DNA from: Pseudobutyrivibrio ruminis DSM 9787 | GTDB lineage: Bacteria > Bacillota > Clostridia > Lachnospirales > Lachnospiraceae | Reading direction: 5' to 3' | Assembly: GCF_900218035.1 (NCBI RefSeq) | Contig: NZ_OBMR01000007.1 | Location: 185,534-249,533, forward strand | Length of the DNA: 64,000 bases | In this document: one piece after another, positions 32,791 through 41,846 of the stretch | Numbering within the stretch: the first letter of the stretch is position 1 | Layout of the letters: every line of letters starts with the position of its first letter | Made by a program: the position numbers and the translations under genes | Notes under the pieces: model-generated | Databases searched by the model: none | What the model was told of the DNA's origin: nothing | The model's input: only the letters and a program-made list of their open reading frames with translations

Positions 32791-32817
32791 AAAAGCTGGC
32801 AGCAATGCCAGCTTTTT
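32791..32817. terminator. Bidirectional terminator between convergent genes
   Basis: AAAAGCTGGC pairs with GCCAGCTTTT around a six-base loop, with U-runs on both strands. It starts directly after the response regulator stop and ends 2 bp before the GH25 gene stop. Confidence 0.9.
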
Positions 32818-32818
32818 C

Positions 32819-34387
32819 TTATTCCACAACCTTTATATAACTGCTTACGCAGTAAAGTACTTGTCCATTGTATTCCACCCTAGACCAACCGTATTCGTTG
32901 TTGATACCTGTTCGAATGGCTGTCTGGCCTGCGCTAAGTGTAGCTACTACCTGAGAATCAGCATCTGTAACGCTTGGCTTTGAGCGAAGGTTTACAACTT
33001 CCTTTGCAGTAACTGTTTCATTGACATCTGTAAATTTAGTTTTAAAACCAGGTGCCTGAGCTGGTGCTTCCTCTGCTGCCGGAGCTTGCTCAGCTGGCGC
33101 TGCAGATTGTGCAGGTGCACTTAAATCTGTGGTCAAATAACTTGATACAGCGTAGTATGTGGCGCCGTTATAAACAACTCTAGACCAACCGCTTGTGCTT
33201 GTGCCAGTTCTTGTGGCTGTCTGGCCATTTTCAAGGGTAACCATTACCTTGCTATCCGCGCCCTGGCTAGGCTTATCACGAAGGTTTGTCTTGCTCTTTG
33301 CGGTAACAGTCTCATTGACTTCTGTAAACTTCATCAATGCCTCAACATCTGCTGATGCTGTTGCTCTTTCTGAAGTATCCTTGGCAGTTTCTGTGCCGTT
33401 GTACCCAAAGTATGCTACATCCACATCCACCTTTTTAGTAATACCAGGGATTGTTCCCTGATTGGTGTACTGCCACATATCATATTTGAATCCTGCCGAT
33501 GGACCTGCGGCCAAATTTGAAGAATCCTGATTGTACCAAGCCATCCAGATTTTGTACTTGGCACCAATTGTGGATGTGTTCCATTTTGCATCTGATGCCA
33601 TTTCATTCTTAGAAGCATAAAAGATTGGAGTATATCCTTTGTTATAAACTTCTCCAAGAAACGCTATAGCAATATTGCTTCTGTCATCCTTTGTAAGATT
33701 GTACTGGCGGCTAGTGCTATTTTCAAAGCCCTCACAGTTGTATCCTACTGGATATGTGATAGGATACTGAGCTACATAGCTTGCAACCCAATCGGCCTCT
33801 TCTATGGCTTCATCCTTTGTAACTGCAGTTGAGAAGAAATAGGCTCCGATTTTTATACCATTTTTCTCTGCTTCCTGCATGTTGTATTTTGCATTTGTAT
33901 CTGGCTTAATCTCTCCTGTTGTAGAGTCTCTATAGCCCACACGAATCATTGCAAAATTAATCCCTGAGCTGGCAACCTGTGCCCAATCGATAGTGCCCTG
34001 GAATTTTGATACGTCGATTCCGTATGTGGTGGTGCTGTTTTCTTCAACATTGCTGGCATTAACAATATCCTCCACATTTACCGAAGCTCCCTGCTCTGAC
34101 TGAGTTGAAGCCCCTGGGTCTTCTGCATCAGTCTCATCTGTTGTCTCTTCTGTCTCCTCAGGCTCTACCACTTCAACCGTAGTTCCATCCTCAGGCTCCT
34201 CATTTGCAACATCTACTTCTGCCGCAACCTCAACAGGCTCATCGTCCGTACCTTTTACCTTTTTGACGATGAGAACTGTACCCAATACCAATACTACAAG
34301 TCCTAGACAGCAAGCAGCCATCATCAACTGTCTTCTACGTCTCAATCTTCTGCGACGTCTGCTACTTCCACGATGTCCGTTATTCAT
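32819..34387 (-). CDS. GH25-type lysozyme with two SH3 domains; catalytic DxE reads NxE
   Basis: 522 residues: basic N-terminus (RRRRRLRRRRQ) and one membrane helix, an acidic Glu/Thr/Asp linker (about 50-120), a GH25 domain (about 124-330; YGIDVSKFQGTIDW, GAYFFSTAVTKDEAIEEADW, KYKIWMAWYNQD, MWQYTNQGTIPGI) and two SH3b domains (TVTAKSKTNLRDKPSQGADS and TVTAKEVVNLRSKPSVTDAD). GH25 muramidases cut peptidoglycan. The motif that should be D-x-E reads YNCEGFEN, so Asp is Asn (codon AAC) while the Glu remains. The protein may be weak, inactive or re-tuned. It is anchored, with domains outside the cell. Confidence 0.9.
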   Translation of the reverse strand: MNNGHRGSSRRRRRLRRRRQLMMAACCLGLVVLVLGTVLIVKKVKGTDDEPVEVAAEVDVANEEPEDGTTVEVVEPEETEETTDETDAEDPGASTQSEQGASVNVEDIVNASNVEENSTTTYGIDVSKFQGTIDWAQVASSGINFAMIRVGYRDSTTGEIKPDTNAKYNMQEAEKNGIKIGAYFFSTAVTKDEAIEEADWVASYVAQYPITYPVGYNCEGFENSTSRQYNLTKDDRSNIAIAFLGEVYNKGYTPIFYASKNEMASDAKWNTSTIGAKYKIWMAWYNQDSSNLAAGPSAGFKYDMWQYTNQGTIPGITKKVDVDVAYFGYNGTETAKDTSERATASADVEALMKFTEVNETVTAKSKTNLRDKPSQGADSKVMVTLENGQTATRTGTSTSGWSRVVYNGATYYAVSSYLTTDLSAPAQSAAPAEQAPAAEEAPAQAPGFKTKFTDVNETVTAKEVVNLRSKPSVTDADSQVVATLSAGQTAIRTGINNEYGWSRVEYNGQVLYCVSSYIKVVE

Positions 34388-34401
34388 TTTTATTCTCCCA
34401 A

Positions 34402-35256
34402 TTATTTAATAGCCGCTAAAAACTTCTTGGCTAAATCTTTGTCCGCAGAGTCTTCTCTATAGATTCCATACACATTCCAGGTGTATGAGTCCTTAATGAC
34501 TAGTGGTTTAATTTCATCTGTTTCTGGGAAGAACTTTGGAGAGATTCCAAGGCCAGCTCTATTCTTTGATAATAGATACAGCGACTCTCCTTCATCTACC
34601 TTGGCAACAATATTTGGTGCAAAACCATTGAGATGGCATGCATTCACAATATCATGATATACACGATATTTTTCATTCATTGAAATGATTTTCTCATCCC
34701 TCAGATCTTTTAGCTCAATTTGACTTTCATTCCAAAATCTATGTCCTTTATAGACATAGACCACCAAATCAATTGCTTTTACGTGTTCGCAGACTACGCC
34801 CGGTAAAGATTGCTTTCCTACTACAAATCCAAAGCTTATTTCATCATTTACCACCTGCTGAATTACATTTTCATTTTCATACTCATACCAGCTAGCGAGA
34901 ATCTCAGGATTATCCGTCATAAAAGATGCAACACTAGGAACGTCGATTGCTCTAATTGTTCCTGCTGCAAAGCCCACCTTGAAGCGTTTTTCCTTTTCAT
35001 TTAACGCCTCGATTGATGAAAACAAATCGTTTAATTCTCGGCTAATTGTTTTGGATTTTTCGTAGAATAATCTTCCACTTTCGGTTGGAATGAAACCTTC
35101 CTTTGATCTAATGAACAAACTAGTTCCAAATTCATCCTCAATGCCCTTGATAATTTTACTAAGGCCCTGTGGTGACAGAAACAGTTTGTTGGCTGCCGCC
35201 TGTAGATTTCTTTCCTCATATACAGCTTGAAAACATTTAAAATTTCTTGTATTCAT
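34402..35256 (-). CDS. LysR family transcriptional regulator
   Basis: 284 residues from the ATG at 35256 (NTRNFKCFQAVYEERNLQAA, the LysR helix-turn-helix, then SPQGLSKIIKGIEDEFGTSL). An upstream ATG at 35310 would fall inside the hairpin at 35278-35308 and is unlikely. The C-terminal effector domain has the usual two-lobe substrate-binding fold (EKRFKVGFAAGTIRAIDV, VVYVYKGHRFW). It is transcribed after the Old-Yellow-Enzyme-type gene. No clear ribosome binding site is seen before the chosen start. Confidence 0.88.
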   Translation of the reverse strand: MNTRNFKCFQAVYEERNLQAAANKLFLSPQGLSKIIKGIEDEFGTSLFIRSKEGFIPTESGRLFYEKSKTISRELNDLFSSIEALNEKEKRFKVGFAAGTIRAIDVPSVASFMTDNPEILASWYEYENENVIQQVVNDEISFGFVVGKQSLPGVVCEHVKAIDLVVYVYKGHRFWNESQIELKDLRDEKIISMNEKYRVYHDIVNACHLNGFAPNIVAKVDEGESLYLLSKNRAGLGISPKFFPETDEIKPLVIKDSYTWNVYGIYREDSADKDLAKKFLAAIK

Positions 35257-35277
35257 AAAATTAATTATAGAATAAAT

Positions 35278-35308
35278 GACCTTGATAGACAATATGTCCA
35301 TCAAGGCC
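35278..35308 (-). terminator. Hairpin terminator after the enoate-reductase-type gene
   Basis: On the minus strand TGGCCTTGATGGACA pairs with TGTCTATCAAGGTCA around three bases, followed by the T-rich TTTATTCT. It separates the reductase gene from the LysR gene, so the latter has either its own promoter or read-through expression. Confidence 0.65.
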
Positions 35309-35363
35309 ATTCACGGGGGAGTAAAAAATTATACGAAAAAAGTGGTTATTAAACTAATTTATA

Positions 35364-37355
35364 TTAAATGTGGTTTGCTACTTCAAAGGCATCCCAAATA
35401 CCATACATGATATTTGAAACCTGTCTAGCATCACCAAGGAGATAAACTTCGTCAAGCTCGTTCTTGTACTGGTTGTAAAGAGTGTTCTCGCTAGCATAAC
35501 CAACACAAAGAACTACGCTATCAGCATTAAGTTCCTTTGTCTCTTCTCCAACAGTAGCTGTAAGTACGCCATTGTTGAATCCAGTAACACGAGCTCCTGT
35601 AACAACATCGATGCCATTGAAAGGAATAAGCTTTTCAAGCATTTCTTTGTTTGCTGAACAAAGTGGTCCGTTCACTGCCATAAGCTTATCAAGCGCCTCA
35701 ACGATTGTTACCTTCTTGCCCTTCTGAGCAAGATCAAGTGCAAGCTCGCAACCTACAAGTCCACCACCAACAACGATAACATTGTTGCCAGCTTCCTTCT
35801 GTCCAAGAAGTACCTGCTCTGCTGAGTAAACCTTCTCATCATCACCAAGTGAGAACATCTTTGGACGAGAACCTGTAGCCATGATAACTGCATCAAAGCT
35901 CTTATCGAGAATTTCCTTCTCTGTAGCCTTTGTGTTAAGGTGAACCTCCACACCAAGACGTGTCATTTCATCCTCATACCACTTAGCAAGGGCGATATCG
36001 TCCTCCTTGAATGCTGGAGCACCACCTGGGATAAGGTTTCCACCAAGGCGTCCTGCTGCCTCGTAAAGAACTGGCTCATGTCCTCTTTCTGCAAGTACAC
36101 GTGCAGCCTCGCAACCTGCTACACCACCACCTACAACAAGAACTCTCTTCTTCTTTACGATTGGGTTGTATGTGTTAAGTCTTTCCTTACCAGCCTGTGG
36201 GTTAACAGCACAGTTGATAAGTGAGTATGTCTGGATACGTCCCATACAGCCTTCCTGACAGCTTATACATGGACGAATCTGGCTAAGCTTGTTTGTACGA
36301 ATCTTGTTTACGATATCTGGATCTGCAAGTGTTGGACGACCAAGTGAAATCATGTCGCAGATATCATTGTTTAAGCAATCAAGTGCTGTATCTGGATTGT
36401 CAACACGGCCTGCCATAATAACAGGGATGTTTACATGCTCCTTTGTAATCTTTGCAAATTCCTTGTAAGGAGCCTTCTCCATATACATTGGTGGGTGATT
36501 CCACCACCATGCATCGTATGTTCCTGCATCTACATCAAGGGCATCATAACCATACTTCTCAAGAAGCTTTGCAGCCTCTATACCTTCCTCGATGTCACGT
36601 CCCTTCTCTTCGAATTTCTCGCCTGGAAGAGCACCTTCTCTGAAGTCTTTAATCATAGACTTAAGTGAGAATCTCATTGCAACTGGGAAATCCCATCCAC
36701 AAGTCTTTGCGATTTCCTCACGGATTTCCTTAGCAAAACGAAGTCTGTTCTCTAAGCTTCCGCCGTACTCATCATTTCTCTGGTTGAAGAATGAAATAGC
36801 AAACTGATCAATAAGGTATCCTTCGTGAACAGCATGGATTTCAACACCATCGAAACCTGCACGTTTTGCATTGTATGCACCTTTACCAAAGCTTTCTACA
36901 ATACCATGAATCTCCTCTACAGTAAGTGGACGACATGTTTTGTCTAACCATCTGTGAGGTACTGCTGATGCAGAAACAGGTGGGAACTCACCTAAGTTTG
37001 TAGGGATAGTAACACGTCCGAATCCACCTGACATCTGTAAGAAAATCTTTGAGCCATAAGCATGTACACGCTCTGTCATCTCACGGCTAGTTCTTACAAA
37101 CTGAACTGGGTTGTATGTTGAGTTTGGTGTGTTAGGGAATGAAGGCTTCTCTACCTCTGTATCAGAGAAAGTTACACCTGTAATGATAAGACCGATGCCA
37201 CCCTGTGCACGTCTTGTGTAGTAATCAATACCTCTGTCATTCCATCCACCTTCGCAATCTCCAAGACCAAGTGGTCCCATTGGAGCCATTGCGTAACGGT
37301 TCTTAATTTCGAGCTTGCCAATTTTAATAGGCTCGAAAAGTCCTTGATACTTCAA
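35364..37355 (-). CDS. NADH:flavin oxidoreductase of the 2,4-dienoyl-CoA reductase/BaiCD/enoate reductase family
   Basis: 663 residues from a TTG at 37355 with AAAGGAGG 7 nt upstream. An FMN TIM barrel (about 1-360; YAMAPMGPLGLGD, EIHAVHEGYLIDQFAISFFN, ISLGRPTLADPDI) is followed by the 4Fe-4S loop (CISCQEGCMGRIQTYSLINC), an FAD fold (VLVVGGGVAGCEAARVLAER) and an NAD(P) fold (VIVVGGGLVGCELALDLAQK). Such enzymes reduce activated C=C bonds of enoates, dienoyl-CoA or bile-acid intermediates in anaerobes. The natural substrate is unknown. The adjacent LysR gene may regulate it. Confidence 0.92.
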   Translation of the reverse strand: MKYQGLFEPIKIGKLEIKNRYAMAPMGPLGLGDCEGGWNDRGIDYYTRRAQGGIGLIITGVTFSDTEVEKPSFPNTPNSTYNPVQFVRTSREMTERVHAYGSKIFLQMSGGFGRVTIPTNLGEFPPVSASAVPHRWLDKTCRPLTVEEIHGIVESFGKGAYNAKRAGFDGVEIHAVHEGYLIDQFAISFFNQRNDEYGGSLENRLRFAKEIREEIAKTCGWDFPVAMRFSLKSMIKDFREGALPGEKFEEKGRDIEEGIEAAKLLEKYGYDALDVDAGTYDAWWWNHPPMYMEKAPYKEFAKITKEHVNIPVIMAGRVDNPDTALDCLNNDICDMISLGRPTLADPDIVNKIRTNKLSQIRPCISCQEGCMGRIQTYSLINCAVNPQAGKERLNTYNPIVKKKRVLVVGGGVAGCEAARVLAERGHEPVLYEAAGRLGGNLIPGGAPAFKEDDIALAKWYEDEMTRLGVEVHLNTKATEKEILDKSFDAVIMATGSRPKMFSLGDDEKVYSAEQVLLGQKEAGNNVIVVGGGLVGCELALDLAQKGKKVTIVEALDKLMAVNGPLCSANKEMLEKLIPFNGIDVVTGARVTGFNNGVLTATVGEETKELNADSVVLCVGYASENTLYNQYKNELDEVYLLGDARQVSNIMYGIWDAFEVANHI

Positions 37356-37447
37356 TTTATTTCCTCCTTTTACATTTAACAATTAATTCGCCGGCACATT
37401 GTTAAATTTTTATCATCTATGTCTATATTTTAACCATTAAATGTAAC

Positions 37448-37478
37448 AAAGGCCATCAACATACAGTTGATGGCCTTT
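37448..37478 (-). terminator. Terminator of the priA-def operon
   Basis: AAAGGCCATCAAC pairs perfectly with GTTGATGGCCTTT around a five-base loop. It lies 17 bp after the def stop on the minus strand. Confidence 0.85.
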
Positions 37479-37494
37479 ATCAAAAAGGATACTA

Positions 37495-37986
37495 TTAATT
37501 TTCGTCTTCAATTTCCTCAAGGAAATCTTCTACATTGTAGAGCTCTCCCTCTACCTTATCTACGTAGATATTACCGTCTAAGTGATCTATTTCATGAAGA
37601 AGTGCTCTTGCCATAAGCTCCTCACCTTCCACGATAATCTCTTCCATATCTTCGTTTAATGCCTTTACTTTTGCATAATTTGGACGAGTTACGATACCAG
37701 TCTTTCCTGGTACTGAAAGGCATCCCTCGCTGCCAGTCTGCTCGCCAGATGTTTCAAGAACCTCTGGGTTGATAAGAACAACTGGGCCCTCACCTATATC
37801 GATAACGCAAATGCGACGAAGAACGCCAACCTGTGGTGCAGCAAGACCTACACCGTCTGCATCATACATTGTATCAAGCATGTCCTCGATAAGTGTCTTA
37901 AGACGTGGTGTAAGCTCCTTTACTGGCTTACATTTCTTAAGTAAAACATCGTCTTTACCATATTCTCTAATCTCTAAAAGTGCCAT
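37495..37986 (-). CDS. def: Peptide deformylase
   Basis: 163 residues, the metalloprotease that removes the N-formyl group from nascent proteins. The three motifs are present: GVGLAAPQVG, EGCLSVPG (metal Cys) and LLHEIDHLDGNIYVD (HExxH). It is encoded 23 bp after priA in one operon, a common arrangement in Firmicutes (priA-def-fmt); fmt is not here. Confidence 0.97.
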   Translation of the reverse strand: MALLEIREYGKDDVLLKKCKPVKELTPRLKTLIEDMLDTMYDADGVGLAAPQVGVLRRICVIDIGEGPVVLINPEVLETSGEQTGSEGCLSVPGKTGIVTRPNYAKVKALNEDMEEIIVEGEELMARALLHEIDHLDGNIYVDKVEGELYNVEDFLEEIEDEN

Positions 37987-38009
37987 AATAATTCCTTTCT
38001 AAAATCCTG

Positions 38010-40241
38010 TTATATTGTAGATATCGGATCAAAATCAAACCATGTAGAGGTATTTCTGTATTGCTTTTGCTGCAATAAGAATGCCTCGATAGTATCTTTT
38101 ACATTAACAAGCCTATCATATTCGTCGGCCTTTACGTAGATTACCCTACGGTAAACGTCCTTTAGCTTGCCTATATAGGCATCCTCCGGACCCATGATAA
38201 TGATGTTTGAATCCGCCTGTCTGATGATATCTGCTATAATATCTGCTTGTTTAATAGCATCCTGCTGCTTGTCGCAGCTAATTTGTATGCCCAAAATATG
38301 TGAGCATGGTGGGTATGAAAGCAAGCGTCTGTATGCATACTCCTGACTATAGAAGCTGTCATAATCCTGGTTTGCAGAGGCAACTACTGAATAGTTATCC
38401 GGCTGATATGTCTGTATAACAGCTATGCCTGGCTCCGAGCCTCTGCCAGCTCGTCCTACTGCCTGAGTCAGCAGCTGGAATGTACGCTCCCCACTATGAT
38501 AATCGCTTTCGTTTAGTGATATATCTGCTGCTATTATACCAACTAAAGTGACGTTTGCAAAATCGTGACCTTTGACAATCATCTGTGTACCAATCAAAAC
38601 ATCTGCCTCATGTGCTGCAAATGCTGAAAGGATTTCCTCGTGACCATCCTTGCCTTTTGTGGTGTCGGCATCCATTCGAAGTACCCTGGCTGTTGGAAAT
38701 AGTTCCTTTACTATTTCTTCCAGGCGCTGAGTACCAGCCTTGAAACTGCCGATATATTTGCTGCCGCAGCTTGGACAAGTCTTTGCTGCCACTGTTGTGT
38801 AACCGCAATAGTGACATTTCATCTTGCCACCAGCATGTAAATGAAGGGCAACATCGCAATGTGGACATTTTAACACATGGCCGCAGGCCCTACAAGAAAC
38901 AAAGCCCATAAGCCCACGTCTATTTAGAAACAGCATAATCTGCTGATGCTTGTTCAATCTATCTGCCATCAGCTCCTGCAATCTGCGACTAAGCATAGAA
39001 CGATTGCCAGACTGAAGCTCCGCCCTAAGGTCCACTATCTCGCAAGAGGCCATATCCTGCCCCATCGCTCTGGAATGAAGAGTAATAAGCTGATATTCTC
39101 CAGTCTGTGTGCGACTGTATGCCTCAAGACTAGGGGTAGCCGAGCCAAGGATTACAGTAGCGCCAGCAAGCTTTGCACGGTACACTGCGGTTTCTCTAGC
39201 GTGATATCTAGGGATAACTTCGGATTTGTAGCTTGGCTCATGCTCCTCGTCAATTATAATCAATCCAAGATTAGCAAATGGTGTGAATAGCGCAGAACGA
39301 GGTCCTACCATAATGCTGATTTCCCCTGATTTAGCTCTCTCGAACTGATCGAAACGCTCTCCAGGAGACATCCTACTATTCAAAATACTTACTTTATCAC
39401 CAAACCTGGTGTAGAAACGCATAACAGTCTGGTATGTAAGGGCTATTTCCGGAATAAGGACAATTACCTGCTGTCCCATGGAAATCACATGCTCCATAAC
39501 ATCCATGTATACTTCTGTTTTGCCTGAGCCTGTAACACCATGGATAAGGTATGTCTTTCTGCGGCCTGTATCTATATCTGCCTTGATTGTTTCTGCAGCG
39601 GCTTCCTGCTCCTCATTTAAAACGATGTGCTTTTGATTTGCGTCCTTGTTGATATGAGGGTTTCTGAATGTTCTAACGGACTCAACCTTAACAATTCCCT
39701 TAGATTCTAAATCCCTGATATTTGACGATGGAATCTGAAGCTTTTTTGTAGCAAGCTCCCAGTCAAGAACATCCACCTCAAGAAGCTCTCTCAAAAGGCG
39801 TTCTTTTCCCACTGCATGATTCTTTTTAGTAAGAATCTGTGTCAACTCAATCTGGGCCTGTTCAAGTGAAATATTCAGGCTGATTTCTTTCTTTAGCTTT
39901 TCGTTTTCCTTTTTCTTAATAGGAATAACTGTCTTTAACGCCTGATTCATAGTAGAACCATAATTCTTTTTAAGAAATGCAGCCAAAGAAATAAGCTGAG
40001 ACTCTATGGCAATGCTATCTTTTAGCACTCTTGCAATAGGCTTCAGCTTTGTAACATCAAACCCCGGCTTGTTGTGCAATCCCACCACATATCCTGTGAT
40101 GGCGCGATTGCCCTGTCCAAATGGAATTACTACCTGAACACCCTCAGTTACTTGATTTTCAAGCTCTGTAGGCACTATATATTCAAATGTCTTATCCAAT
40201 CTCTCGTGAGAGATATCAATAATTATATCCGCATATTTCAT
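38010..40241 (-). CDS. priA: Primosomal replication protein N' (PriA helicase)
   Basis: 743 residues. N-terminal DNA 3'-end-binding region, then the superfamily 2 helicase core with Walker A GVTGSGKTEVYMD and Walker B IIDEEHEPSYKSE. A zinc-binding insertion (CRACGHVLKCPHCDVALHLH, CHYCGYTTVAAKTCPSCGS) supplies eight Cys. Motifs V and VI (IGTQMIVKGHDF, QAVGRAGR) and the C-terminal domain follow. PriA reloads the replisome at stalled forks. It precedes def. Confidence 0.96.
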   Translation of the reverse strand: MKYADIIIDISHERLDKTFEYIVPTELENQVTEGVQVVIPFGQGNRAITGYVVGLHNKPGFDVTKLKPIARVLKDSIAIESQLISLAAFLKKNYGSTMNQALKTVIPIKKKENEKLKKEISLNISLEQAQIELTQILTKKNHAVGKERLLRELLEVDVLDWELATKKLQIPSSNIRDLESKGIVKVESVRTFRNPHINKDANQKHIVLNEEQEAAAETIKADIDTGRRKTYLIHGVTGSGKTEVYMDVMEHVISMGQQVIVLIPEIALTYQTVMRFYTRFGDKVSILNSRMSPGERFDQFERAKSGEISIMVGPRSALFTPFANLGLIIIDEEHEPSYKSEVIPRYHARETAVYRAKLAGATVILGSATPSLEAYSRTQTGEYQLITLHSRAMGQDMASCEIVDLRAELQSGNRSMLSRRLQELMADRLNKHQQIMLFLNRRGLMGFVSCRACGHVLKCPHCDVALHLHAGGKMKCHYCGYTTVAAKTCPSCGSKYIGSFKAGTQRLEEIVKELFPTARVLRMDADTTKGKDGHEEILSAFAAHEADVLIGTQMIVKGHDFANVTLVGIIAADISLNESDYHSGERTFQLLTQAVGRAGRGSEPGIAVIQTYQPDNYSVVASANQDYDSFYSQEYAYRRLLSYPPCSHILGIQISCDKQQDAIKQADIIADIIRQADSNIIIMGPEDAYIGKLKDVYRRVIYVKADEYDRLVNVKDTIEAFLLQQKQYRNTSTWFDFDPISTI

Positions 40242-40286
40242 GAAAACAATTTTAGCATAACTAGTTTATTTTTGAAACGAGTGTGA

Positions 40287-40292
40287 TATAAT
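40287..40292 (+). promoter_or_regulatory. Extended -10 promoter element of pyrBI
   Basis: TATAAT preceded by TG at the extended -10 position. The -35 is poor (a TTTATT about 16 bp upstream). The leader to the ATG at 40341 is short, with GGGAGGA at about 40328-40334, and shows no PyrR-type attenuator or other riboswitch. Confidence 0.5.
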
Positions 40293-40340
40293 TAGACGAT
40301 TTAGTTATCAGGAAATTAATTTAAATAGGGAGGATTTCCA

Positions 40341-41255
40341 ATGCGTCATCTAATGAGCCCTCTAGATTTTTCTAGAGAGGAACTAGAGCAGCTAATGGAC
40401 CTGGCGGAGGATATTAAAAATCATCCAGACTCGTATTCCGAGAAATGCCACGGCAAAAAGCTTGCTACATGTTTCTACGAACCAAGCACACGTACACGAC
40501 TATCTTTTGAGGCTGCCATGCTTAATCTTGGTGGTTCAGTCCTTGGTTTCTCTTCAGCTGATTCTTCTTCAGCAGCCAAAGGCGAAAGTGTTTCCGACAC
40601 CATTCGCGTCATTTCTTCTTACGCAGATATCTGCGCTATGCGTCATCCTAAAGAAGGCGCTCCACTCGTTGCTTCTCAGCGATCACTTATTCCAGTTATT
40701 AACGCAGGAGACGGCGGTCATCAGCATCCCACACAAACACTTACAGATTTATTTACTATCCGCTCTTTACGTGGAGAAATCAAAGATCTTACTATCGGAC
40801 TTTGCGGTGATTTAAAATTTGGCCGTACTGTTCATTCTCTTATCAATGCGTTAGTACGTTATCCTGGAATCAAATTCGTACTAATTTCACCTGAAGAACT
40901 CAAAGTTCCTGAGTATATTCGCGAAGATGTTTTAGAAAAAAATGGATATGAGTACAAAGAAGTTGATTCTTTAGACGATGTTATGGGAGAGCTGGATATT
41001 CTCTACATGACACGTGTACAGAAGGAACGTTTCTTCAACGAAGAAGACTACATCCGCTTGAAGGATTTCTTCATCCTTACTCCAGAGAAGATGAAACTTG
41101 CAAAAGAAAATATGATGGTTCTTCATCCACTTCCACGAGTTAATGAAATCTCTGTAGACGTTGACGATGATCCACGAGCTATGTATTTCACTCAAGCTAA
41201 ATACGGAGTATTCATCCGAATGGCTTTAATACTTACTCTTTTGGAATTAGTATAG
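40341..41255 (+). CDS. pyrB: Aspartate carbamoyltransferase catalytic subunit
   Basis: 304 residues, the first committed step of pyrimidine synthesis (carbamoyl phosphate plus aspartate to carbamoyl aspartate). Carbamoyl-phosphate motif [12 protein letters not shown], then [12 protein letters not shown] and the aspartate-site loop [12 protein letters not shown] are intact. It is followed by pyrI 9 bp later, so the enzyme is the allosteric, E. coli-like two-subunit form. Confidence 0.97.
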   Translation: MRHLMSPLDFSREELEQLMDLAEDIKNHPDSYSEKCHGKKLATCFYEPSTRTRLSFEAAMLNLGGSVLGFSSADSSSAAKGESVSDTIRVISSYADICAMRHPKEGAPLVASQRSLIPVINAGDGGHQHPTQTLTDLFTIRSLRGEIKDLTIGLCGDLKFGRTVHSLINALVRYPGIKFVLISPEELKVPEYIREDVLEKNGYEYKEVDSLDDVMGELDILYMTRVQKERFFNEEDYIRLKDFFILTPEKMKLAKENMMVLHPLPRVNEISVDVDDDPRAMYFTQAKYGVFIRMALILTLLELV

Positions 41256-41264
41256 GAGGATAAT

Positions 41265-41702
41265 ATGCTAAATATAAGTGGAATTCACCAGGGATTCGTG
41301 CTTGATCATATCAAGGCCGGCGAATCCATGACAATTTACCGCGACCTTCATTTGGATAACCTTGGCAGCGATTGCACTATCGCCATGATTATGAATGCTA
41401 AGTCCAACAAAATGGGCCGCAAGGACATTATAAAAATAGAATGTCCAATCGAACGTGTCGATTTAGACATTCTTGGATTCATTGATCACAATATCACCTG
41501 CAACATTATTAAAGATGACGTTATTGTAGAAAAGAGACAGCTAACGCTACCTCACGAAATAAAAAATGTAATCTCTTGCAAGAACCCACGTTGCATCAGC
41601 ACCGTAGAGCAAGAGCTAGACCAAATCTTCATCCTCACTGATGAGGAACGTGAAATCTATCGCTGCAAATACTGCGAAGAGAAATACGTAGGTCTTAAAT
41701 AA
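41265..41702 (+). CDS. pyrI: Aspartate carbamoyltransferase regulatory subunit
   Basis: 145 residues. The N-terminal nucleotide-binding domain senses CTP/ATP. The C-terminal zinc domain has four Cys (CKNPRC and CKYCEEKY) that hold it to PyrB. AGGAGG precedes the ATG. Co-transcribed with pyrB; the operon ends at the compound hairpin. Confidence 0.96.
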   Translation: MLNISGIHQGFVLDHIKAGESMTIYRDLHLDNLGSDCTIAMIMNAKSNKMGRKDIIKIECPIERVDLDILGFIDHNITCNIIKDDVIVEKRQLTLPHEIKNVISCKNPRCISTVEQELDQIFILTDEEREIYRCKYCEEKYVGLK

Positions 41703-41723
41703 CCAAAATAATATAAATAATAC

Positions 41724-41821
41724 GAAGACCCCTAGTTACAACTACAAGCCTGATAAGTTCTACGCTCAACAACATGTTTCGCTTTAGAACTATCAGAGCT
41801 TGATGTCTACTAGGGGTCTTC
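41724..41821. terminator. Compound two-stem hairpin (copy 2) between convergent genes
   Basis: Outer stem GAAGACCCCTAGT (41724-41736) with ACTAGGGGTCTTC (41809-41821), perfect over 13 bp. The inner stem pairs ACAAGCCTGATAAGTTCT (41744-41761) with AGAACTATCAGAGCTTG (41786-41802), with two bulges, and is capped by a 24-nt loop. It ends pyrBI and, on the other strand, the GH25 gene. The plan and several positions (AGT/ACT at the inner end of the outer stem, ACAAGC/GCTTG, the TATC/GATA words) match 3109-3207 although the pairs differ. Confidence 0.8.
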
Positions 41822-41846
41822 TTACTCTTTTTCTAACCTATATTAA

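Noticed and set aside
40242..40340. PyrR-type attenuator upstream of pyrB
   Set aside because: The leader between the -10 element and the start is under 50 nt and shows no anti-terminator/terminator pair.
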